From positions 124,001 to 188,000 of the IMG/VR virus record IMGVR_UViG_3300003322_000571: 64,000 nt of DNA; one strand, 5' to 3'. This DNA is from a virus. Shown here one piece after another: positions 16,279 through 23,575 of the stretch; within the stretch, counting starts at the first letter, position 1; each line of letters opens with the position of its first letter. The notes under the pieces are model-generated. The model was not told the DNA's origin. It ran no database searches and worked only from the letters and a program-made list of their open reading frames with translations. The position numbers and the translations under genes are program-made.

Positions 16279-16629
16279 ATGCCGATCCTCTCTCAAGATG
16301 AACTGGTGCAACTGATGGTTGCGAATCTGGAAGACGGTACGAAGGAGATCCGCTTCGGTGATCATCTCCGTCCCTATGGAATGATGGATGCGCTCGTGAT
16401 TCGTCGTATCCGCACACCCGCAGGAATCCAGTACTGCGTCCGTGAAACGTCGTACCGCGGCGAAGGCAGCGGCATCTACGACCACGGTGCCGTCGAGATT
16501 GCGAAGTGGGCACGCCGGATCGCTGAACGGTACATGAAACCGCATCAGTCTGTTGTTGTTCAAAAGGTTATCGCTGAAGCTCGTGGCCTCAATGAGCCGA
16601 GCTTCTACGTGACCGAATGCAACACCTGA
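16279..16629 (+). CDS. Hypothetical protein without an evident SD
   Basis: 116 residues. The ATG at 16279 is immediately preceded by ACTAGTAAACAT. The N-terminus (MPILSQDELVQLMVANLEDG) matches the style of neighbouring genes. No family is recognised. Confidence 0.75.
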   Translation: MPILSQDELVQLMVANLEDGTKEIRFGDHLRPYGMMDALVIRRIRTPAGIQYCVRETSYRGEGSGIYDHGAVEIAKWARRIAERYMKPHQSVVVQKVIAEARGLNEPSFYVTECNT

Positions 16630-16895
16630 TCTTCTGCCACGACCGCCAGTACGGCGGTCTCGGTATCCAGTTCGTGATCACCCCGAACGATGTGTTCGAG
16701 GCGACAGGCGAGCTAGTTGCCCACACAGCCCTCCTCCCGGAGGGCTTTCGTCCGTCTCAGTCGTCGAGATGGAAGTACGTGCCCCCGTATGGTACAGCAC
16801 CTGAGTACGGAGTTCAACAGGGCGTGATCGAACTGATCGCTGCTGGAGTCAAATACTCCGAGGCCCTCGATCAATATGTCAACGGGACAACATGA
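16617..16895 (+). CDS. Hypothetical protein overlapping its neighbour
   Basis: 92 residues, overlapping the previous gene by 13 nt. A terminator-like hairpin (16727-16748) sits inside the frame, where it encodes LLPEGF. Coding looks plausible, but the expression level may be set by that hairpin. Confidence 0.65.
   Translation: MQHLIFCHDRQYGGLGIQFVITPNDVFEATGELVAHTALLPEGFRPSQSSRWKYVPPYGTAPEYGVQQGVIELIAAGVKYSEALDQYVNGTT
16727..16748 (+). terminator. Terminator-like hairpin inside a coding region
   Basis: Stem AGCCCTCC/GGAGGGCT with loop TCCC followed by TT, about 100 nt into the 16617 ORF. Confidence 0.45.
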
Positions 16896-17002
16896 CTGCT
16901 AAACAAGCACTTGAGCGAGCTCGAATGGCTCGTGCTCGGTCGTACTACGTTGCACTGATGAAACAACTTGGTGTGCGCCAGTTGACGTTGTTCCTTGTTT
17001 GA
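16892..17002 (+). CDS. 36-residue basic peptide, translationally coupled
   Basis: The ATG overlaps the previous TGA (ATGA). The sequence starts MTAKQALERARMARARSYY and is helical and Arg-rich. Too short to assign; the overlap is the main evidence. Confidence 0.5.
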   Translation: MTAKQALERARMARARSYYVALMKQLGVRQLTLFLV

Positions 17003-17034
17003 GGGTCTGGGTAAAAATACTCAAAAGTGACCCG

Positions 17035-17063
17035 TTGTTAAGTCACCTAGTTTTACATATAGT
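17035..17063 (+). promoter_or_regulatory. Sigma70-type promoter
   Basis: -35 TTGTTA, 17-nt spacer, -10 TATAGT. A GAGGAA/TTCCTC hairpin lies in the leader of the gene at 17113. Confidence 0.7.
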
Positions 17064-17112
17064 TGACTTCAACAACTGAGGAAATGTTCCTCGCAACGAA
17101 AGGAGAGAGCAA

Positions 17113-17298
17113 ATGCGTCATCCCGCACAGGGCAAACCGAATCGTTCTGAAGAAGGACGTGCCCAACGTGCCGCTCGCCACGCCCGCGCTGGCCGCCTGC
17201 AAGAGGTGCGCAACCGCGAGCTGGAGGCCGCTGACGACGCATTCTCCGATGGTGATCACGAGGCCGATGTCTGGGCCGATGAGCACGAGCTCGCGTGA
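17113..17298 (+). CDS. Small Arg-rich/acidic bipartite protein
   Basis: 61 residues after SD AAGGAGAGAG. The N-terminal half is Arg/Ala-rich and basic; the C-terminal half is strongly acidic (DDAFSDGDHEADVW). No family is recognised. Confidence 0.8.
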   Translation: MRHPAQGKPNRSEEGRAQRAARHARAGRLQEVRNRELEAADDAFSDGDHEADVWADEHELA

Positions 17299-17710
17299 TC
17301 GTTTCTAGTGACCACTAGTAAACATTAAGCCGGGCTTCGTGAGGTGGCCCACCGATGCAGTAATCTTTTGTACGCTCAACATCAGATGACATACGGCATG
17401 AAGGTGCTCAAGTAGCACCTGGGAGGCGCGCCGGCCGGACATACCGCGCCGTGGCCGGCGCGCAACTCCCAAACCTGCACAGCGGCAAGCATTTCGCCCC
17501 GCAACCGACAACCAGTGAGTCACGACATAGTGCGTTACGCATAGGGCTTTTGACATGTGCCCGCCCCGAAGTCTAACCGATGGCCATAGGGTCGCTCGCC
17601 GGGATGAAAGCGAGCACACACTAACCAAGTGGTAACCGAGTGCGCTGGCGACCGGAATTGCTGGCGCATTCAACATTTCCAGACTTCGAATTCAGACTAG
17701 AAAGGTCTAC
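17299..17710 (+). ncRNA. Structured gene-free segment, candidate ncRNA
   Basis: 412 nt without a gene but full of strong inverted repeats. AGGTGCT/AGCACCT hairpin; a long hairpin at about 17423-17472 whose arms GCGCGCCGGCC/GGCCGGCGCGC are enclosed by GGGAG/CTCCC; TGCGT/ACGCA; GCTCGC/GCGAGC. GC content is high. No promoter of the usual form was found inside it. It may be a structured RNA or a long regulatory leader of the gene at 17711. Confidence 0.45.
17314..17325 (+). repeat. ACTAGTAAACAT element
   Basis: Preceded by CTAGTG so that CTAGTG-AC-CACTAG forms a palindrome. Confidence 0.4.
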
Positions 17711-17893
17711 ATGTCCCGCAATTCCAAGAACGCCAAGCGCCACATCGCCGAGAAGGCCGCCTCCACCCAGCGCGTGAAGGGCGACAAGGGCCCCACCAAG
17801 ACGACGCCGAAGCACGGCAAGAAGAAGGCGTGGTGGCAGCTGTTCCCGTCGTACGAGGCGTACATCAAGGGCGCCAAGAAGCAGAAGGACTAA
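17711..17893 (+). CDS. Small Lys-rich basic protein, GC-rich
   Basis: 60 residues, very basic over the first 45 (KNAKRHIAEKAASTQRVKG..KHGKKKAWW). Codon use is GC-rich like the GAxTYY-module genes, suggesting strong expression. Possibly nucleic-acid binding. SD AGAAAGG; its own terminator follows. Confidence 0.8.
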   Translation: MSRNSKNAKRHIAEKAASTQRVKGDKGPTKTTPKHGKKKAWWQLFPSYEAYIKGAKKQKD

Positions 17894-17923
17894 GCGGTTC
17901 TCCGCACTGTCGCTGCAGACACT

Positions 17924-17950
17924 AAAGGGCTCAACAGAGCCCTTTTGTTT
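17924..17950 (+). terminator. Rho-independent terminator
   Basis: Stem AAAGGGCTC/GAGCCCTTT, loop AACA, tail TGTTTTG. Confidence 0.85.
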
Positions 17951-17968
17951 TGTCCGCACTATAAGACA

Positions 17969-18046
17969 GTGAGGCGCTCTCGCCGTCCATCCCGCGTTAG
18001 CTTCGAATCATGTGGTGATTATATTCGAAAGAGGGTAAAAGTCAAC
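17969..18046 (+). repeat. Three-copy intergenic repeat, unit C
   Basis: The most diverged copy: GCGCTCTC, GTCCATCCC, TTCGAAT, CATGTGGTG, TTATATTCG, then AAAGTCAAC. See unit A at 11405. Confidence 0.65.
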
Positions 18047-18079
18047 GAGAGAATTTGCCGGGCGGCGGGGGCGCCCCCG

Positions 18080-18108
18080 TTGTCAACTTACTCTGGTTGT
18101 GTGATAGT
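18080..18108 (+). promoter_or_regulatory. Sigma70-type promoter
   Basis: -35 TTGTCA, 17-nt spacer, -10 GATAGT, with GTCAAC/GTTGAC arms around it and a perfect CGGGGGCGCCCCCG palindrome just upstream. Confidence 0.7.
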
Positions 18109-18139
18109 TGACTCATCAGTTAACAACCACGAGAACAAA

Positions 18140-18445
18140 ATGACGTTCGAACAAGAGCTGTCGGTCATCGAACAACTGTTCGGTGTCAAGATCGAAATCC
18201 AAGCCGCGCCGGGTTCGCCTGTGTGGTACACCTTCAGTGGCCGACAGTTGACGGTCGAATGCATCGAGGGCATCATCACGCAGAACAGCGGGGTGCTTGA
18301 GTGGCAAGACCCGTTGTCGTGGCATTGCAACAACAACGACAATGTCGCGTACCTGGTGGTCAAGCTGACCGACACCGATGAAGATGTCGTGTATGATCGG
18401 CTGTTCGCGTTCGACTTGACCGACAACGAATTCCACATTGTCTGA
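18140..18445 (+). CDS. Acidic hypothetical protein
   Basis: 101 residues, starting at the ATG in AACAAAATGACG. Acidic, with an N-terminal helix and a strand-rich middle. No family is recognised. Confidence 0.82.
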   Translation: MTFEQELSVIEQLFGVKIEIQAAPGSPVWYTFSGRQLTVECIEGIITQNSGVLEWQDPLSWHCNNNDNVAYLVVKLTDTDEDVVYDRLFAFDLTDNEFHIV

Positions 18446-18466
18446 CAACTGACCGGGGAGGTCAAC

Positions 18467-18736
18467 ATGTTCGCCTTCGCCTATGCGGTGTACAGCCGCA
18501 ATCAAGCCCAGCCTCCGCACATTGTTGTCGGTGGCAGTGGCATGGAGTGCGTCAACCGCATCAAGCCGTACATCGAACGCCTGCTCGAGGATGAGCACAA
18601 GGAACGTTTCGGTGGCAATGCAGTCAAGACCGCATACGAAGACCTCAAGCAGGTCGGCACGGTCGCTGAGCTGGAGGTGTTTCTCAGCCGGTGGCTGCCG
18701 TATCGCGGCATGCTGGTTTCCGACCAGATCAAGTAA
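18467..18736 (+). CDS. Hypothetical protein
   Basis: 89 residues with SD GGGGAGG, 21 nt after the previous gene. Mostly helical (IKPYIERLLEDEHKERFGG). No family is recognised. Confidence 0.82.
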   Translation: MFAFAYAVYSRNQAQPPHIVVGGSGMECVNRIKPYIERLLEDEHKERFGGNAVKTAYEDLKQVGTVAELEVFLSRWLPYRGMLVSDQIK

Positions 18737-18747
18737 CGAGTGCCCTG

Positions 18748-18776
18748 TTGATCCCACGTGGGATCTTTGGGATAGT
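18748..18776 (+). promoter_or_regulatory. Sigma70-type promoter with a 16-bp palindrome, distal of a tandem pair
   Basis: -35 TTGATC, 17-nt spacer, -10 GATAGT. The palindrome GATCCCACGTGGGATC (18750-18765) starts in the -35 and fills most of the spacer, a good operator position. A CGAGCGC/GCGCTTG leader hairpin follows. Confidence 0.75.
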
Positions 18777-18838
18777 ACACACATCGCGAGCGCAAACAAC
18801 AAAGCGCTTGCGAGACGGACAGAATCAAAACTGACCCG

Positions 18839-18866
18839 TTGTCCAGAAACGAAATTGTGGGATAGT
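18839..18866 (+). promoter_or_regulatory. Sigma70-type promoter, proximal of a tandem pair
   Basis: -35 TTGTCC, 16-nt spacer, -10 GATAGT, with TGGGAT/ATCCCA arms around the -10. Confidence 0.65.
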
Positions 18867-18898
18867 AGACACATCCCAACGCAACCAGGAGAGATGAA

Positions 18899-19537
18899 AT
18901 GACCACGCTGATCCAAACCCTGTTCGCTGCCAACGAAGGCCGCACCGTCGAAGCGAACAACGACCAGAACAAGGGCATCTTCAAGGTCGCCAAGCTGGCC
19001 GACAAGATCGGCACGATGAAGAACGGCGACAAGGCCGAGTACGTCGTGCTGACGAACGAGAACGACGAAGCGGTCGTCATCATGCTCCACCCGAACGTCG
19101 CCAAGAGCCTGTTCGAGAAGGGCGAAGACGCCAAGACCGGCTACAAGATGGTGCCCGTCGAGACGACCGACGAGCAGACCGTCACGACCGCTGAAGTCGG
19201 TGGTGCCCCCGCGGAAGTGATCCTGGCGACGTCGGAAGGCGAAGTGCTCGCCGCTGTCCCCGCCGGCACGACCGAAGAAGCGTCCGCTGAAACGGCTCCG
19301 GAAGACAACGGTGCCGCCGAAGCGAGCACGGAAACGACCGAAGCTGCCGCGGAAGAGCCGAAGGAGCCGTCGAAGAAGGAGCTGACGATCGCTCTGGTGC
19401 ACGCCGGCTGGGATGCCAAGCTCGCGCGCAAGGACATCATCGCCAAGATGATCGCCGAAATCGGCATGAGCGGCCCCTGCGCGAACACGTACTACCAGAA
19501 CGTGAAGTCGGGCACCTGGGGCGGCCGTAAGGGCTAA
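18899..19537 (+). CDS. GAxTYY-module protein 3 (212 aa), GC-rich
   Basis: SD AGGAGAG. The N-terminal ~85 residues are alpha/beta, followed by a long Ala/Glu/Thr-rich acidic linker (~90-155) and the C-terminal module with AEIGMSGPCANTYYQNVKSG near the end. It shares tandem promoters and GC-rich codon use with the 15552 gene. Probably a regulator or nucleoid-type protein by context; unproven. Confidence 0.85.
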   Translation: MTTLIQTLFAANEGRTVEANNDQNKGIFKVAKLADKIGTMKNGDKAEYVVLTNENDEAVVIMLHPNVAKSLFEKGEDAKTGYKMVPVETTDEQTVTTAEVGGAPAEVILATSEGEVLAAVPAGTTEEASAETAPEDNGAAEASTETTEAAAEEPKEPSKKELTIALVHAGWDAKLARKDIIAKMIAEIGMSGPCANTYYQNVKSGTWGGRKG

Positions 19538-19546
19538 TCCCCACGC

Positions 19547-19570
19547 CAAGAGGGCTTCGGCCCTCTTGCT
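19547..19570 (+). terminator. Terminator hairpin
   Basis: Nine-bp stem CAAGAGGGC/GCCCTCTTG with a TTCG tetraloop. Its right arm merges with the next -35 box. Confidence 0.8.
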
Positions 19571-19594
19571 TTGACAAGCGTATTGGTATACAGT
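19566..19594 (+). promoter_or_regulatory. Sigma70-type promoter in a dyad
   Basis: -35 TTGCTT, 17-nt spacer, -10 TACAGT, with AAGCGTA (19576-19582) and TACGCTT (19594-19600) arms. Confidence 0.55.
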
Positions 19595-19626
19595 ACGCTT
19601 ATCCAAGCAACTCTCAAGGACATATC

Positions 19627-19836
19627 ATGCCTTTGACGTGGTACATCGTTTTCTCGCTGCTGATGTCGTTCTGCGTGCTGTTCGCTTCGAAGCCGGGGAC
19701 GACTGGCATCCTGATCAAGCTCGCCGCCATCGTCCACATTGCGCTGTCGCTGTGGACTCTCCACCAAAACCACGACCTCGTCAAGCAAGCGCATCTCTTC
19801 GCTGAGAAGCTGCCGAGCGTCACGATCGAGAAGTGA
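19627..19836 (+). CDS. Small membrane protein, two TM segments
   Basis: 69 residues. Hydrophobic helices at about 4-21 and 28-47, then a short charged tail. SD AAGGA. Confidence 0.8.
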   Translation: MPLTWYIVFSLLMSFCVLFASKPGTTGILIKLAAIVHIALSLWTLHQNHDLVKQAHLFAEKLPSVTIEK

Positions 19837-19843
19837 GGGCAAC

Positions 19844-19999
19844 ATGCTCCCCGTCAAGATCAAACAGCCGCTGGAACGGCTCGAGAAGATGGTGCTCGTC
19901 AGCATCTACGAGGGCAAGCGTCTGCTCGGCTGGCGCTTGGTCAAAGCGCGCAAGACCGGCAACGAGTATCGCATTCCTCACGACTCACGTTGCAAGTGA
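19844..19999 (+). CDS. Small basic protein (51 aa)
   Basis: SD GTGAGGG directly upstream, 7 nt after the previous stop. Lys/Arg-rich, with LVSIYEGKRLLGWRLVKARK. No family is recognised. Confidence 0.7.
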   Translation: MLPVKIKQPLERLEKMVLVSIYEGKRLLGWRLVKARKTGNEYRIPHDSRCK

Positions 20000-20003
20000 T
20001 ACC

Positions 20004-20744
20004 ATGAACAACATCAAAGACATGCTCCAGTTCGACGGCGTGGCCGCTGCTGAGGATATGACCGGGCGCAGTGCTCGTTTCGACGAGAATACCGGTTTGT
20101 TGGCGCTCGCTCTGTCGGTAGCGCACAACGATGCGCTGTCCAAGGCTCTGGCGTCCGAGGACGACACGCAGTACAACAACAAGCTGACCAACTACCAGCG
20201 GATCATCACCAGCATGGGGTTCGAGCTCGCGCTGCGCACTCCGTTCGTCGGTCAGGCGTGGGGTGATGAGCCTGTACCGGATGAAGCGCAGTACATCTAC
20301 GCGCACCGTGCCGGCATGCTGCTGATCTTCGATACGTACGGAGGCGACAGCGTCAACTCCGCCAAGGTGTACTACGCGCACCGTCCTCACCAGCTCTCGA
20401 GCTGTCATTACAGCAGCGGTGGCTGGTACTCTGCAGAAGAATGGAAGGATTCACGTTATCCTTCTGACATGTGGTGGTTTGGCGATCACGATGCACGGGT
20501 CGCTCTCCGTCACACGATTCGGCGGCTGCACGATAGTGGGCAATTCCTGACTCCGTGGCCGAAGCCGCATAGCACGCGCAGCTCTCCGTCGGTCTGGATG
20601 TGCCATTACATGGACCACAAGAAGTTGGACAAGTTGGGCAGTCCGGAGTACAAGGAGGCGATCCGCAATGCGGAGGCCAGGCTCCATCAACTCCCGGATT
20701 GGGTCAAGGAGATGATTTCCCCGGTCCTTCCCGTCCAGGACTGA
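20004..20744 (+). CDS. Conserved phage protein (246 aa)
   Basis: The start MNNIKDMLQFDGVAAAEDMTG is typical of a phage family I have seen as hypothetical. Starts 4 nt after the previous stop. Contains many Trp, Tyr and His in the second half (SSGGWYSAEEWKD, DMWWFGDHD). No catalytic motif is recognised. Confidence 0.82.
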   Translation: MNNIKDMLQFDGVAAAEDMTGRSARFDENTGLLALALSVAHNDALSKALASEDDTQYNNKLTNYQRIITSMGFELALRTPFVGQAWGDEPVPDEAQYIYAHRAGMLLIFDTYGGDSVNSAKVYYAHRPHQLSSCHYSSGGWYSAEEWKDSRYPSDMWWFGDHDARVALRHTIRRLHDSGQFLTPWPKPHSTRSSPSVWMCHYMDHKKLDKLGSPEYKEAIRNAEARLHQLPDWVKEMISPVLPVQD

Positions 20745-20803
20745 CTCGACGACGAGGACGAAGATCAAGGGTGATATTACCCAGTTGATTTCCACAATGA
20801 GAC

Positions 20804-20825
20804 AGGGGAGCGTTAACGCTCCCCT
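20804..20825 (+). terminator. 22-bp perfect palindrome, probable terminator
   Basis: AGGGGAGCGTT followed directly by AACGCTCCCCT, then TCCTATT. The T-run is weak. Confidence 0.6.
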
Positions 20826-20850
20826 TCCTATTACAACTGCAGAGGTCCTT

Positions 20851-21129
20851 GTGGAAGCAACACTTGACGAGAAGTTCGTCGGCACCGTGAGGTCGCCGAT
20901 TGAATCATTCTGGCAGGGTTGTACGCTGAAGAAGGCCGCTGATGCGGAGCACTTCTTTGACGTGCCGAATGTCGATGCGATAGGCTATTGCCTTGACCAC
21001 AACCACTTTTCCAGTCTGTCCCCAGAAGCAAAGCGGCTGATCCACCGTGTGATCGATATCTACGGCCGCCATGCTGTCTGCGATTATCTGGCTGACCACA
21101 TCAAGCTGGTCAAGCAGAAAACACACTGA
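20851..21129 (+). CDS. Hypothetical protein, GTG start
   Basis: 92 residues if started at the GTG preceded by AGAGG; in-frame starts further up (ATG 20797) would run through the palindrome and lack an SD. Mostly helical. Convergent with the SprT-like gene, overlapping it by 20 nt. Confidence 0.7.
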   Translation: MEATLDEKFVGTVRSPIESFWQGCTLKKAADAEHFFDVPNVDAIGYCLDHNHFSSLSPEAKRLIHRVIDIYGRHAVCDYLADHIKLVKQKTH

Positions 21130-21595
21130 TGTCCTGTTTGCACTTGTTGCACTGATACGCCTTGCCCTTGCGGGCTTGCGTATGCTGATAGTACGACAGT
21201 TGGTGCGACATACAGCCACAGTTCCACAGGTACGTCTTGACGGTTTTCGCCGTGTCGTACCTGTGCGTGATCTCAGCCTTCGCTTCGAATAGCTTCATCA
21301 TCGACTGCCATTCCCGTCCATGCTGGAAAGGGACGTTGCCGTTGATGTCTTGCACGATCAAGTGCGCCAGCTCATGCGGAACGCTGTTCGCGATGTACGC
21401 GTCAGTGTTGTCCCGCAGGTAAATCATGTTCAAATCGATCGTGCGCGTAGCGTATTCGGCGTAGCCTGCGCTCGCACCACGGATACGATACACGATATTC
21501 GGACGTTCGACAACGATGCGGAGCTCCCGCTCAGCGATCGCGATCAGGTTGTCAACGCGGGCATTGACCCGCTTTTGTAGTTCCAGCTTAGTCAC
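21110..21595 (-). CDS. SprT-like zinc metalloprotease
   Basis: 161 residues on the strand opposite to its neighbours. HELAH (74-78) gives two zinc ligands and the catalytic Glu; HGREW (92-96) supplies the third His region, as in SprT/Spartan proteins. The C-terminus has a four-Cys zinc ribbon (WNCGC ... YQCNKC). The GTG at 21595 with SD GGGAG and MTKLELQ-type start is chosen over an in-frame ATG at 21658 that lacks an SD. The cellular family cuts DNA-protein crosslinks; the phage substrate is unknown. Confidence 0.82.
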   Translation of the reverse strand: MTKLELQKRVNARVDNLIAIAERELRIVVERPNIVYRIRGASAGYAEYATRTIDLNMIYLRDNTDAYIANSVPHELAHLIVQDINGNVPFQHGREWQSMMKLFEAKAEITHRYDTAKTVKTYLWNCGCMSHQLSYYQHTQARKGKAYQCNKCKQDISVFSA

Positions 21596-21970
21596 ATTTA
21601 ACTCCCTGGCGAACTGCCCCATTATTGTTATTGAGCAGGACGCAATGTAACGATGCAAATACGTGGTTTACGATGTGGTCTGTAAAAATAATTTGGTGTA
21701 TAACAACCAGTTCAATCGATGACGATGTCGCTAGCGAACGTTATTGACCAATGAAATAAAAGTTGCCGAAAGGGTGAAACAGCGTTGATCAAACCGCGTG
21801 GTTCAAGTAGCTGCCTCGTTGATCTTTACCCTAACTAGTCAGATAGTGTGCTTCATGCGATAGGGATTCGTTGTTGAGAAGCAGCTACAACTGCTAATCA
21901 ACATTCAAACGAGTTAGCGATCGCATCAGTCCTCTTCTTTTGTGTTCGTCAATCTTTGAAAGGAATCATC
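21596..21970. other. Divergent intergenic region
   Basis: 375 nt between the SprT-like gene and the rightward gene at 21971. Contains one good rightward promoter (21819). A leftward promoter for the protease was not clearly seen. Confidence 0.5.
21819..21847 (+). promoter_or_regulatory. Sigma70-type promoter
   Basis: -35 TTGATC, 17-nt spacer containing CTAGTC, -10 GATAGT. The leader to the gene at 21971 is about 115 nt. Confidence 0.65.
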
Positions 21971-22426
21971 ATGAGCAACGTCACCGAAAAGGGCCTCATC
22001 GTTCTGAAGGCCGCTTCCAAGCACAACACGCGCGAGAAGATCGCCCGCCGCCTCGGCCAAAGCGTCGCCCAAGTCAACGGCGCCCTGACCGGTCTCAAGC
22101 GCAACGGCCTGATCGAGATCGATGCCGAAGGCGTGATCACCGTGACCCCCGACGCCGCTCCCTACCTGAGCAAGCGCGCCGGTGGCACCGCTGAACGCGC
22201 CACCCGCACCAACACGAAGATGGCCGCTGCGCGTCGCCTGTTCGACAAGTACGCGTCGAAGGAAGGTCGTGGCGGTCTGATCGCTCGCTTCATGAAGGAG
22301 ATCGGCCTGACCGAGAAGGGCGCGTCGACCTACTTCCAGACGATCCGTGTGCAGGCCGGTGTGCCGGCGGGCGCTTTCCAGCGTGCTCCGCGCAAGCCTT
22401 CGACCGTTTCGCGCAAGACGTCGTGA
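21971..22426 (+). CDS. GAxTYY-module protein 4 with winged helix-turn-helix (151 aa)
   Basis: The ATG after SD AAAGGA is chosen over one 15 nt upstream. Residues ~8-60 read like a winged helix: TREKIARRLGQSVAQVNGAL as helix-turn-helix, then LIEIDAEGVITVTP as the wing. The C-terminal module has MKEIGLTEKGASTYFQTIRV. A DNA-binding regulator is the best guess, and it gives the functional hint for the whole four-gene family. Confidence 0.82.
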   Translation: MSNVTEKGLIVLKAASKHNTREKIARRLGQSVAQVNGALTGLKRNGLIEIDAEGVITVTPDAAPYLSKRAGGTAERATRTNTKMAAARRLFDKYASKEGRGGLIARFMKEIGLTEKGASTYFQTIRVQAGVPAGAFQRAPRKPSTVSRKTS

Positions 22427-22446
22427 ACCCTCACCTCGTCCGCTGC

Positions 22447-22475
22447 AAGGGGAGCCATCGGCTCCCCTTTTTTAT
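22447..22475 (+). terminator. Rho-independent terminator
   Basis: Ten-bp stem AAGGGGAGCC/GGCTCCCCTT followed by six T. Confidence 0.9.
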
Positions 22476-22661
22476 TTGCTGCGTTCTCTCGTGACATGCT
22501 GTGTTGCTTATTGATTATTGAATCAGTGAACTGATTGTCATGATAAAGATTTCTAAACACAACGCATCCATGCAATTTTTGCTGCAAAAAGATGGTGGAG
22601 AAAACCCCCTAGCAGGCAAAAATTGCTAGACACTTTTATATAGAGCACCCGCTCTATCCTG

Positions 22662-22690
22662 TTGTCTTCTCGGACATCTGGTAGTATCAT
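22662..22690 (+). promoter_or_regulatory. Sigma70-type promoter
   Basis: -35 TTGTCT, 17-nt spacer, -10 TATCAT. An ATAGAGC/GCTCTAT hairpin lies just upstream. Confidence 0.7.
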
Positions 22691-22719
22691 TCTCCCATCG
22701 TTAAACAAACGAGGCAGAC

Positions 22720-23073
22720 ATGGCCAAGATCGTTACGAAAGATTCCCTGCGAGACCTGCTGCTGAGCTCGCCTCAAGACAAGCAGGTCCGAATCATCGGT
22801 CGCGCTCTCGTTCGGATCATGGAGCGGCAAACGGAAGCCGAAAAGAGCCTGAAGATGACAACCGATTCGAACAACATCGGTTTCACCAGTGCAGATGCGA
22901 AGACGGGAACCAAGTCAGCGGAGTACTTCAAGCGGACTGGCCGTCTGATGCCGTTCGCGTTCGAGCGGTGGATCAGTGCTGACAGCACCGGCTATCCTCG
23001 GATCTGCCGCTACCATCGTCAACTCAACGAAGTCGCTGAGGCAAAAGCCGAAAGTGCCCAGTTGACTCTGTAA
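22720..23073 (+). CDS. Conserved phage protein
   Basis: 117 residues. The segment NNIGFTSADAKTGTKSAEYF followed by a basic C-terminus (RICRYHRQLNEVAEAKAE) recurs in phage and plasmid hypothetical proteins. Function unknown. SD CGAGG. Confidence 0.83.
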   Translation: MAKIVTKDSLRDLLLSSPQDKQVRIIGRALVRIMERQTEAEKSLKMTTDSNNIGFTSADAKTGTKSAEYFKRTGRLMPFAFERWISADSTGYPRICRYHRQLNEVAEAKAESAQLTL

Positions 23074-23090
23074 CCAAATGGGAGTATTAT
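23062..23090 (+). promoter_or_regulatory. Sigma70-type promoter in a 21-bp palindrome
   Basis: -35 TTGACT inside the preceding gene, 17-nt spacer, -10 TATTAT. TGGGAGTATTATACTCCCA centred on the -10 (palindrome 23078-23098). Confidence 0.8.
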
Positions 23091-23116
23091 ACTCCCATCA
23101 ATCAACGGAGTGCGAA

Positions 23117-23410
23117 ATGCAATTCTCGAAGGAACAGCTGATCTACATCGCGAGCAGCCTCGGCAACATGGACGTTGACTTCATGAAGCAGCTGGCGTGG
23201 GGAATGGTCGCCAATCACGCGGAAGTGATGGCGGAAATCTCCGAAAGCAGCGACATCCATACGCTGCCGAACACGAAGGACACCAAGGAACACGTCAAGG
23301 AGTACCTGTCCGACATGTTCCCGGAAATCCTCACGAAGCTGAAGGAGGAGATCGACGCGTGCCCGATCAACGTCAAGTACTCGTGGAGCGTCGACGTCAA
23401 GATGGAATGA
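23117..23410 (+). CDS. Acidic helical hypothetical protein
   Basis: 97 residues from the ATG after SD ACGGAG. Helical, acidic, ending in a beta strand (KYSWSVDVKME). No family is recognised. Confidence 0.82.
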   Translation: MQFSKEQLIYIASSLGNMDVDFMKQLAWGMVANHAEVMAEISESSDIHTLPNTKDTKEHVKEYLSDMFPEILTKLKEEIDACPINVKYSWSVDVKME

Positions 23411-23570
23411 TGGACGGGGCCGGCTCAGGGGCAAGGGAGGGAGGAGGTGCCTGAGCGGTCAGGTGGCGATCCCGTCTCTCCCTGACCAGAGTCCGTCTAT
23501 AATACCGGAATCCATGCAGGAATGCAACGCCCATTAATAATGAGCTTGCAGTCCAGTATGGTATTGCTCT
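23411..23570 (+). other. Structured intergenic segment, possible small RNA
   Basis: Contains alternating TCAGG and CCTGA elements: GCTCAGG/CCTGAGC, then GGTCAGG/CCTGACC, which can also pair with each other in the other order. A TATAAT at 23498 has no good -35. AATACC/GGTATT arms follow. This could be a switchable leader or a short RNA. Confidence 0.35.
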
Positions 23571-23575
23571 TTCTG

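Noticed and set aside
18116-19606. 496-codon minus-strand ORF
   Set aside because: It is the antisense shadow of several plus-strand genes and their promoters. Its length comes from GC-rich codons opposite; it has no SD and no protein-like pattern.
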